Below, in pieces: positions 46,401 through 51,400 of a stretch of 64,000 nucleotides of DNA. Under the pieces are notes generated by a model. That model ran no database searches, was not told the DNA's origin, and saw only the letters and a program-made list of their open reading frames with translations. Numbering within the stretch: position 1 is the stretch's first letter; every line of letters begins with the position of its first letter. The position numbers were made by a program, and so were the translations under genes. This DNA is from Elusimicrobiota bacterium (GTDB lineage Bacteria; Elusimicrobiota; Elusimicrobia; UBA1565), in the NCBI GenBank assembly GCA_041660925.1, contig JBAZVI010000004.1, positions 62,001 through 126,000 on the forward strand. Direction: 5' to 3'.

Positions 46401-47987
46401 ATGCGCCCCTTCGGTGAAAGTGAAGCTCAATGGAAGCGAGGTGGTCGACTCGACGACCAGCCCGCCGTCGATGGAACCGCGCAGCCACGCCAAGCCGGAG
46501 GTCACTCCGCCGCTCACGGGGTCCACGGCGCTCGCCGTCACGGTGGCGCCCGGAACAGTGTAGATGGCTCCGTTCTCGGCGATGCGGCCCGCCGGATCGG
46601 GCACGAACGAGAGTTGGGGCGCCGACGCGTCCGCCGCGAGCGTCAGGGTGTGGGTCGATTCGACGTTGCCGGCATTATCGATGCTCCGATAGCGGACGAT
46701 GTGAGCTCCCTCGAGCAGAGCGAAGGGAGTCGTGTACTCCTGGCTGGGGGCTCCATCGAGGGAGTATTCGGTGGAACGGACCCCGGATTGTACGGAAGCG
46801 GTCGAGGCGTCCGCTGCGGCGAGGCTGATGCTCGTCCACGAGGAGACGTAGAGGGTCCCCGCTGTGGAAGTGAAGCTGGGCCCGCCAAGGGCAAGCGTCG
46901 TTACGGGGGCCTGTTCATCTCTCGCCTCGACGGCGAGCTGCGCGCTGTGCAGGGACTCCTCGTTGCCGACGCGGTCCAGCGCGTACCACTGGAGCGTATG
47001 CGAGCCGGGCGCCACGGCAAAGGCCCCGTTATAGACGGGGTTGGCGCAGCTTCCCGGCGCGGCGAGCGGGCTATACGGGGTACCGGCGCATTCCGCCGCG
47101 GTCACGTTCAGGAAGAACCGGATCTCCTTGACGCCCGCGCCGGCCACGGAGCCGGCGACGAGCTCGGGGTCCGCCGCGAGGAGGGCCACCGCCTGGGTCG
47201 AGGAGAGCAGGAGCGGTCCGCTCACGGGGCCGGTGCTGCCGGAGACTTCGAGATGGCTGGCGGGCGCGGTCCCGTCGACATAGACGGTCTGCGCCGCCGG
47301 CTGCTCGATGTTCCCGGCCAAGTCGATGCTGTAGCCGTAGAGTGAATGGACGCCGGCGGCGAGCGCGAACGACGCGTAATAGGGCTGTCCGGGCGTCGTC
47401 GCGTGATCGACGAAGACGGTATCGACAAGGGAGTAGGTCCCCGCGACCCCCGCGGAGGTCTGCCCCGCCGGGGCGGGGTCCGAGGAGTTGAGCGTGAGAT
47501 GTGAGAGCGGCGAGAGATAGATCCCGCCGGCGGCCGCGGCGGTCGGGGCCCCATAGGAGACCGTCGTCTGCGGCGGAGTCGTGTCCTGTCCGAGCGGCTC
47601 GCCGCTGAGGACCTGGAAGCTCGCGCCCTGTTGAGGCACGCCGGAGATGACGCTGATGTCCGCCCCGTGGGTGTCCAGATTGAAGGAGACGCTGAAGGTG
47701 CCGGGGGTCGCGCCCTGCGCGACCTCGTAGTCGGTGGAGAGGAAGACGGTCTGGCCCGGCTCGAGCGGGCCGGTGTCGCGCGTCGTGGGCGTGAAAAGAG
47801 TCAAAGCGGAAGGCGCCGTGATGCTCACGCCGACGCCGTCGGGCAGAGCCGCGGCGTCCGCGTCGAGATGGATGGGCAGGACGATGCTGCCCTTCTGTCC
47901 GACGGCGACTTCCGTCGCCGCCCAAGCCGGAATGGCCTGCACGGCCAACGTCGCCGTCATCAACACTCCAAAGATTGCCCTATTCAT
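31500..47987 (-). CDS. Giant 5495-residue secreted Kelch/TIG surface protein
   Basis: Signal peptide (about 1-24), then in order: several Ig/OmpL47-like modules with DxxGN turns (to about residue 660); five blocks of Kelch repeats (DGRVLVAGG-type units) at roughly 45.9-44.8, 44.3-43.3, 42.1-40.9, 40.4-39.3 and 38.9-37.7 kb, separated by TIG (SITPNTGYDNGSV) and FN3-like modules (LSWTVPEGAVAYELRW); repeated DDSRTVGDLAGVGVAY modules; a sixth, different Kelch block (35.8-34.8 kb); nine tandem TIG domains; a ZU5-like domain (VELPANALDEEKELTI, FGPEGTEFKAPVIIELPYSP); and a tail FPNPARAGAKP to KTGKLGVVR like T9SS sorting domains. The role is probably cell-surface adhesion or display. No catalytic motif was seen. 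The frame is intact for 16.5 kb. A PorV-like gene follows 2 bases later. Confidence 0.85.
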   Translation of the reverse strand: MNRAIFGVLMTATLAVQAIPAWAATEVAVGQKGSIVLPIHLDADAAALPDGVGVSITAPSALTLFTPTTRDTGPLEPGQTVFLSTDYEVAQGATPGTFSVSFNLDTHGADISVISGVPQQGASFQVLSGEPLGQDTTPPQTTVSYGAPTAAAAGGIYLSPLSHLTLNSSDPAPAGQTSAGVAGTYSLVDTVFVDHATTPGQPYYASFALAAGVHSLYGYSIDLAGNIEQPAAQTVYVDGTAPASHLEVSGSTGPVSGPLLLSSTQAVALLAADPELVAGSVAGAGVKEIRFFLNVTAAECAGTPYSPLAAPGSCANPVYNGAFAVAPGSHTLQWYALDRVGNEESLHSAQLAVEARDEQAPVTTLALGGPSFTSTAGTLYVSSWTSISLAAADASTASVQSGVRSTEYSLDGAPSQEYTTPFALLEGAHIVRYRSIDNAGNVESTHTLTLAADASAPQLSFVPDPAGRIAENGAIYTVPGATVTASAVDPVSGGVTSGLAWLRGSIDGGLVVESTTSLPLSFTFTEGAHALALSAEDGITNSAQAVHTVYADGSAPVTTLSVLGGYGVDPEGRRVFSSTSPVFLDASDAVSGVERTYFLVNHTPEECGFGDGEPVVYSTMPAGSCQNPVYTSSFTLSAGAYALRYMSVDLLGNAETMKVSSLTVTEPYATPVDPTVASITPNTGYDNGSVNVTVNGSDFQPGATLAIRRGDPSGSGSWSTTAGLHTPRDLHSVVKLPNGQVLVCGGTGPDGASISSCELYNLLTGSWTITGAMSIPRASFALTVLPNGNVLATGGNNIQNFTSSYLASAEIYSPATGLWAPAPAMAESRSLHAAILMSDGRVLVTGGVASNGADVFYRGSEVYTPVTDSWSSVAPMPSLRSHHTINHLLDGRILVVGGWMQGGDAGGAIVYSPTNDQWAPTGTMQSPRAMHTATLLSNGKVLVAGGDYGVYQGLCEIFDPATNLWTATNSLAGSRTSHAAVALTSGKVLVSGGLEAGSDSTAELYDPAAGTWSSIGVLDSFRVRHSAITLSDGRVLLAGGAGYGGYSTVSALYAPASVNVNAGAVNVLDYNRMSGQLDLTNQPIGAWDVVVTNPDGRSGKLAQGFTVQHAAPPAVVTDLAISAVNMPLATLSWTVPEGAVAYELRWATYALNAGNLASGTPISVVPGTAGTTQTADVDVAVATRLYAALRSRSESGLWSELSNIAQAYLTTVTVASIQPNSGYDTGPISVSVHGTGFESDSRLMLTRAGEGSSGTWNSAGISGIAHGANPIAIRLADGRVLFAGGQNGGTTSELYDQARGTWTATGAMNTARTNSASILLDDGRVLVVGGMDLASAEIYDPATGLWSAASSMSTVRSHPAIALLPDGKVLIAGGWNWGGNLQTTETYDPVGGSWTSSSDMHSAHPNATAARLTGGKILVIGGEGAPEVFDPVSQTWTPTGSMAQAHNSVYGIAALTDGRVLISGGPNSNAVEIYDPASNLWMPARSMDLVRTYGHSATTLPDGKVLVAGGYSGPANIGLLSDAEIYDPVSDTWALAGTFSRALHAATLLSDGRVLLAGGFSAAWVDAGSDLYTPATQTIEAVNLSAAGPTQMAGTLDLTGKPAGAWDVVVTNADARSGKLAQGFTVQHAAPPAAVTDLAISAIYPSSVTLAWSAPADVDGHELRYASYALNAVNFADASLAAPTGTSYTVENLTEPGFYAAVRAHGNSGLWSEYGNVVGLARSTVTVNGAPELAFSGNQPVTSVLLSVAEGTGAVVLATANAQGLVAVSSIYELGPENTTFTPPAVLTFRYSPEALIALGLTPADIAIYHYDSVAGQMELVAGQNQDEAAHTVTAPISSLTSIYGLLGTPVNASPELDVLAPRTNLYLGAGGVYGETNYASTSTLIGFEVVDDSRTVGDLAGVGVAYTSYTVDAGDYVGFASSFTIAEGTHTLSFFSVDLLGNAEVAHSTTVVVTPAAAPPVSPTVASILPNSGYDNGSVNVTVNGSDFQNGAALELARGDASSTATWTTAASPVTTRYYHSSVRLKDGRILVCGGIRSDQQAIADTEIYDPASGTWATTGAMSTPRSRHTATLLPDGKVLVAGGDNPSMMMPGMPMPVFQASAELYDPVAGTWTPTGAMANSRAYHSATTLGDDKVLVVGGYSNGAELYDPASGVWSPAPSMEEPHSGHTATLLGDGKILIAGGWGNSGPVGALILDLSAGTWTPTAAMANPRIDHVAVLLGDGKVLVAGGDYGTYAGGAEIYDPGTGLWSATAGMSRYRARHSAAALPDGRVLVAWGTDTMGSPTNSAEIYDPAAASWSDAGSYGNGGSGHSTVRLSDGRVMLTGGYGVNGFATEAVLYGAPRLSIPATAVSVAGPTQLSGTLDLTGKPLGAWDVIVTNTDGRSGALAQGFAIQHAAPPAVVTDLAVSVVNPPLATLSWTVPSGAVAYELRWATYTLNAANFASGTSISAVPGTAGMTQTADVDVAVATRLYAALRSRSESGLWSELSNIAQAYLTTVTVASIQPNSGYDTGPISVSVHGTGFESDSILALVRGDGSSTATWTTETPPSTARYHHASVRLNDGRILLCGGRRTDQRAMPDAELYDPASGTWATTGAMNTPRANHTATLLSDGKVLVAGGDNPGMMMPGMPMPVYQASAEIFDPAAGTWTPTGTMTSPRAYHTTTPLADGKILVVGGGNSGAELYDPAAGTWSAAPSMPEARTGHTATLLGNGKILVVGGSLGGGLLLDLSAGTWTPTSAMVSSRIDHAAVLLGDGKVLVAGGDYGTYAGGAEIYDPVTGLWTATAGMSRYRARHSAAVLPDGRVLVAWGTEGNVTPTNISEIYDPKTASWTDAGSFGNGGIGHSAVRLLDGRVMLTGAGYGVSGFVNETVFYGAPSLSIPATVVNVAGPTQLSGTLDLTGKPLGAWDVVVTNLDGRSGKLAQGFTINAVNAAPELDVLAPRTQLILGAGGVYGETNYASTSTLIGFDVVDDSRTVGDLAGVGVAYTSYTVDGAEFLAYTSSFTLAAGTHTLAYFSVDRLGNAEVAHSTTVVVTPCAASVDPMVASITPNSGRNNDAVSVVVDGENFQPGATLSISKGDPSSLPSWMTGTSIPTARAYHASVRLPDGKIFVCGGMTTAGVTTDTAELYDPVAKEWAPVPSMSTTRLFHTATLLRNGKVLVVGGSSPPSALSSVEMFDPIARTWSPVATMHTARSGHEAVLLADGRLVVVGGADSNGIPLSGVESYDTQAGGWTEMANMPSPRMSFAATLLADGKRLLITGGMDAGYQKSADAFILDSTNGTWSQTGSMTIPRKVHRGALLTNGKVLVTGGNGTEADQTELYDPATGAWVAAAPMYAGRGDHVMTVLPSGKVLVVGGQDHRSMPMPNYPTLAEIFDPLTGTWIDAGALSAGRSWLTSVRQSDGKIMVVGGLNEYGAMTNVDEFIPPDYTRLLASGTTSEGTTRIFGMLELTNQSAGVWDVIVANPDGRSGTLAGGFTINAVVATPELDVLAPRTQLILGAGGVYGETNYASTSTLIGFDVVDDSRTVGDLAGVGVAYTSYTVDAGEYLAFTSSFTLAAGTHTLSFFSVDRLGNAEVVKSSPIVVDGQAPTIAWSIEDGDMLVRHDLVQATFSDPEVLAGVAGSGVQAPQVQVFLDGTDLSDRVQYSEGNAMWTWSIPKGFPVGSHHLLARAWDRAGNAAESETHFYHTLLTVADASTNTVTLQWLEPPYVESYEIRWATYPFRADFPSGTLTTAPAPTGAGTEHFLTLEGIDAPSVYVIGKVTRFSRTDKYSNTVTVVRSETLVDGRPDGMLQADWPVTMSELALDGGAGSEFLAAATAQGLTRLGGIYEPGPPGERLDPAARMKFAYSPAALAALGMSPADAAVYQFIAGSGLVPVEPQSVQESSRTYTVWLSSFTSAYGLFGFVHALPDVLAPRTSIVLGAGGLAGGVNYVNAATPISFSVEDDSRTAGDLAGVGVAYSSYSIDGGEYLSYMTPFTLPAGEHSVRYLSADLAGNVEPPHNASFIADAQGPQITITSPAAGAYVTTALPEIHAEVVDSGSGVATDTIRMLLDDVQVPAALQMPSGLGAWDSAGTMPEAMRGVASVRYMDRIYVLGGVSDPVPMIASVRHAQMGADGRIGAWTETTPLPEGVSLPAVALLGNRIYVAGGHAASGIMSTAYYADIQGDGSVSAWQPAGQLPYADGVGYNGLVAVGEHLYFVGGERPGCILSSQVFYAKACPAGLCHPVDGNSSAPWAATASLPQGLNLPGTAARRDWLYITGGNLNGCGANRTDSTYRAHVQSDGTLSAWEQLADRNLPAAVAGHEVFVSGDRLYSMGGETYATGSEIQDVWSSALGEDGSMGPWRSETQLPERNAYMSAVEYGGRLWMAGGFSPDGQNKDAVLSSVLLAGKTLLSYVPATALPGGLHRVRVSAQDRVGNASEAESDFTVPNFVSLTPSSGPIGIPFTLSGSGFGAYAGANTRVKFGSLSAPVSVWNDTTISGTVPGLPPGTYAVAVERQHASSMSATNAGNFIVLAPAAAAMTPSSAPIGTPFTLAGTAFGPYNGANTVVLFNGTTAPLSVWNDTTITGTVPGVAPGAAAVTVVRRTADGGFVESAPLAFEIVVPVIASVTPSSGPIGVGFSLTGTGFGPYNGANTLVLMGGATAALSVWNDALISGTVPGALAPGLHPVVVRRVTADGGVSESASAFFAVEGLSVASLSPSSAPIGTPFTIAGADFGPYDGANTRVLFGTVSAPLSLWNDAAIMGTVPGLAVGSYDVVVERRQGTSTSSTSAGTFTVLQPAVASVTPSSGPIGVAFTLTGSAFGPYNGANTVVLMGGATAPLSVWNDTTITGTVPGVLTAGTYALVVRRVTADGGSSESSGASFHVTGPSIAALTPSSGPIGVPFTLTGTDFGTYNGANTRVKFGETVAALSLWNDTTIAGTVPGLSAGTWEVVVERQQGADVVRSASAAFTVLVPGIASVTPSSAPIGAPFTIKGAGFGLYAGANTRVRVGGLLAPLSLWNDTTITGTLPAASTGTQPLVIERVTGATLATSDTFYFEILAPVVASLTPSSAPIGAPFSIKGAGFGPYAGANTRVTIGGVAAPLSVWNDTTITGTVPGAASAGAATLLVERLVAGGGYSASTPHAFEVLVPRIDTMTPDGGQGGTAFTLAGAGFGPYAGSASRVLFGGTPAALSLWNDTAIRGVVPSALAVGTYTVVVERTPSGGTVRSNEVLFTLGAPVGGAALRLSPETAEPVRPDWHYEARLALPAAEGGRIETPARAAVELPANALDEEKELTIAKAAASGSQNGVRASAQAREGIAPAGPAIEFGPEGTEFKAPVIIELPYSPKDLAAGQSEDGVAVHYWDPTAKAWVALLSEVDKARRTVRARTTHFSLYQPMAAAPRVSAASESFALREVYVFPNPARAGAKPTFHVEVGPADTLAIRVYDVSGALVHEHEMTGPPGVVDDGAGPEYAFEYVWEGRIPSGVYFYAVEAKKAGQGSLRKTGKLGVVR
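32318..34698 (-). repeat. Nine tandem TIG-domain repeats
   Basis: Nine in-frame units of about 88 codons, each with the frame SxTPSSxPIGxPFTLxGxxF, GANTRV, LSVWNDTTIxGTVPG and a VVERxxG strand. The units differ at many positions, so the array is old, but WNDTTI is nearly invariant at DNA level (GTCGTGTCGTTCCA in the given strand). Confidence 0.9.
40421..40607 (-). repeat. 187-base internal duplication, copy 1
   Basis: Matches 44285-44471 at all but one position that I can see (attggg against atcggg). It encodes the TIG start and part of the FN3-like segment of the giant protein. Neighbouring sequence is much less conserved. Confidence 0.85.
44285..44471 (-). repeat. 187-base internal duplication, copy 2
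   Basis: Second copy of 40421-40607. The near identity 3.9 kb apart, inside otherwise diverged repeats, suggests recent gene conversion or duplication. Confidence 0.85.
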
Positions 47988-48051
47988 AGTCCTCTGCTAA
48001 TGACTTCGCGCAATATTACTCTTCGGTATTAATCTTTCTAGCGCTCAAACC

Positions 48052-48402
48052 CTACTTCCCAAAAACACGTCTAATCAGTGTGCCGAGAACACATGCAAAC
48101 CCATAATACAGAACGGAGCCAAACCCACACACCGCGATGTAGAAAATTAGAGGCAAATCTAAACCCAAGTGCTGTATCTCTATCCACAAAATAACAGCAA
48201 GAGGAAATGCGATGGTCTCCCATCGAAGGACACGCTCAAGCTGCTGAAAAAAAGATTTCCCTTTCCCAATGGACGCAACCAGAGTTATGAGCGGAGAGAG
48301 CGCAAGTAATATGCATGTAGCGGGAATCCAAAATGCAATTACAGGGAGCAGAACATACCAAGTGAATCTTTCGGCAATCGATTGCATCGGAGTCGGATTC
48401 AT
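48052..48402 (-). CDS. Small membrane protein, candidate immunity protein
   Basis: A 116-residue protein from the ATG at 48402 (MNPTPMQSIAERF), chosen because GGAAGG lies just upstream; an in-frame start 33 bases earlier is possible. It has three or four hydrophobic segments (VLLPVIAFWIPATCILLAL, ITLVASIG, FPLAVILWIEIQ, FYIAVCGFGSVLYYGFA). It lies 37 bases after the RHS/phospholipase gene, on the same strand, and is AT-richer than the chromosome average here. Position and composition are those of an immunity gene of a polymorphic toxin. No homology supports this, so the call rests on context. Confidence 0.5.
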   Translation of the reverse strand: MNPTPMQSIAERFTWYVLLPVIAFWIPATCILLALSPLITLVASIGKGKSFFQQLERVLRWETIAFPLAVILWIEIQHLGLDLPLIFYIAVCGFGSVLYYGFACVLGTLIRRVFGK

Positions 48403-48439
48403 TAAAATACCTTCCCAATTCTCACACTTCCGCAACTGT

Positions 48440-51400
48440 TCATTGGATAGAGTACGGACTGCTTTCTCGACACACTGGCTTTACGTAACCATAGTTGTAA
48501 TAGAATCGACCTCCCATGCGCACACTCCGATAATAGAGCGTCGCCCACGACTGAGCAACGCGATTCATTCCAGCTGTATTTTGCATGCACCTATAAAACT
48601 CATCATCACAGCTTTGTCTTGTCCGGCCTCCTGGATCCCCATCTAGATAACACGGATCATGGCCCCCACAACACTGACGGAAATCTTTCCCCCCATGAGT
48701 CTGTAAAAATTCTGGGCCTTCTCCTCCTGGGCCACAAGGATTGGCCTGTTTGGGTCCATAGAAAAGTATTACCGGATACCGATTACGAATATCTCCCCAC
48801 CCAGGAGGCAAGTCTAGCGGCATAAGACCTAATGGATCGGTGTAGTTCCCTGGAGAATTTGAGACGTACTCGTATAAATTGCCCCGCCTCGCATGTACAT
48901 ACAGGTTCATATTCCCATTTGCGAGCCCTATCGGGTCTTCCTGACCAAATCGCCCAATACGCGGATCATATCCCTGTCGATACCGAAAGTCATACTGCCC
49001 CCGTTCCTCATCCCACTCCCTTGCCGTGAATGCATACAGACTCCCCGTAAACGACTGGCCCGAAGTCGTCGGCGTGCCGCGCAGATCGATGAACACCGGC
49101 TTGCCGTAGGCCTCGTACTCGACGCGCTCGACGAGGTTACCGTTGATGTCGCTGTGCGCGATGATGGAGCCCAAGCCGTCGGCATGCATGAGGTACTGCG
49201 AGCCGTCGGCCTTCGCGATCCCGAGCGGCTCGTCGATGCCGGGGCCGTGCAGGAACACGGCCAGGAACTGATTGTCGCCGTCCAGCATCGCCAGGATATC
49301 CTCGTTATCGTAGACGTAGCGGACGATCTGGCTCGCCAGGGTGCCGCTGGACTTCTCGATTCTCCGACCCAGGCCGTCGTACTTGTAGTTCCAGACCGTC
49401 CCGTCGGGCAGCGTCACCTGCGTGAGCTGGTTCTCGGCGTCGTAGGCATAGGTCGTCGTCTGATGCGAGAGCTTCCCCGTCGCCCCCGTCAGGTTGCCGT
49501 TGTCGTCATGCGCGTACTCATACTCGCTGTCCTGAGTGATTCGGTTGGCGGCATCGTACTGGTAGCCCGTGCGCACGGCGTCGGCCGTCCGGTTACCCAC
49601 CGCGTCGTAGGCGAAGGTCTCGGCCTTGGTCGCAAGGTTGCTCGCGGCGGGGTGATTCGCCCCTGTCAGCCGGTGGAGGTTGTCGTAGGTGAAGACGTGC
49701 TCTCCGGCGGCGTCGGTCATGGTGTTCCGGTTGCCGGCCGCATCATAGGTATAGGTGACGCTCGCGAGCACGCTGTTGTCGCTCACCCTGAGGTGCGTCA
49801 CCGAGAGCAGTTGTCCCGCCGCGTCGTACGCATAATCCGTCCGGGTGCCGTTGGGCAGGGTCATGTGCGTGCGGCGGCCGAGGGCGTCATAGTCGAAGAG
49901 GGTCTGCCGATTAAGTTGATCGGTGATCGTCTTCAGCCGGTCGAGCTCGTCGTAGGTGTAATTCAGGGTCAGCCACGGAGAGGCCATCAGGATGCGGTTG
50001 CCGTTCGCATCGTAGTCGTAGCCCAGCAGGACGGTGTGCCCCCCGGGCAGGGTCTGGACCGTCTCGCTCACGCGATTGGCCGGGTCGTAGGTCATCGCCA
50101 CGACGCTGCCGTTGGGGTGCGAGACTCTCTTGAGGTTCCCCACGGCGTCGTACTCATAGCTCAGCGCCGGAGTCCCGGGCAGGGTCTTGCTGATGAGCCG
50201 ATCGAGCGGGTCGTACTCGAAGGAGATGGTCTGTTCCTTGGCGTCGAAGACCGTCTTAAGATTGCCCTGCTTGTCGTAGCTGAAGCTCTTGGACTGGCCG
50301 AGGGCGTTGGTGACGGTGTTCAGCCGCCCCGCCGCGTCGTACCCGAACCCGGTCGCATGGTTCTTGGCGTCGGTGACGGTCTTGAGCAGGCGCGCCTCGC
50401 GGCCGGGGTCGTAGGCGTAGCGGGTGAGGCCGTTTAAGGCATCCTTGACCTCCGTAAGGTTGCCCATCGCGTCATAGGAGAACTCGGTGCGCTTGCCCGC
50501 GGGGTCTACATTCGCGACCAGGCGGGAGAGCTCGTCTCGCTGCAGCTGCGTCGTGCGCTGGAGCGAGTCGGTGACGCTTATGAGCGCCCCGTTGCTGTTA
50601 TAGTCGAAGAGCGTGCTCCCATGCGCCGCGTTGTTAATCTGCTTCGTATGGCCCTGCGCGTCATAGACCATCTGCGTCGCGTTCCCGAGCGCGTCGACGA
50701 CCTCGCTCAGGTTCCCGTTCGTGGGGTCGTAGTTCAGCGTCGTGGTATGCTCACGCGCGTCCTTGATCGTGCGCGGCTGGTTGAAGGCCGTTTCATAGGT
50801 GAGCTGCACCGAGTGATTCAAGACGTCGTAGGCCTTCGTCACGTTGCCGTTGCCGTCGAACTCGTAGTGAGTCGGGTTGTTGCGCGCGTCGTTCTGCAGG
50901 ACGGCGTTCATGTTGGGGTCGTAGCCGAAGGCGCTGACCCCGCCGGCGGGATCCTCGATGCGCACGGGCTGCTTGAGTCCCCCGCGCGACTTCCACTCAT
51001 AGACGGTCTGGCGGCCGAGGGCGTCGGTGAGCACCGTGCTGGAGGCGTGATAGGCGTAGGTCTGGAGGTGTTCCCCCCCGTCGTCCGACTGGCTGAGGAC
51101 CCGACCCTCCACGTCATAGGTGTATGTGCGCTTGCCGCCGCTCGGGAAGGTCACCTGGGTCAGGCGATGCGCGGAGTCATAGGCGTAGCCGGTCATGTCG
51201 CCGTTGGGGTCCGTCTCGCTGACGCGGTTGCCCTGGGCGTCGTAGGTATAGCTCGTCGAGCGTCCGGTCGAGTCCCGGACGACGGAGATCCGTCCGTTGG
51301 TCCCGTAGCTGAAGGTGAGGTAGCGGCCGTGGATGTCGGTGAGTTTGAGCAGACGGCCGTTGGCGTCGCGCTCGTAGTTCAGCGTGCTGCCGTTGCGGTC

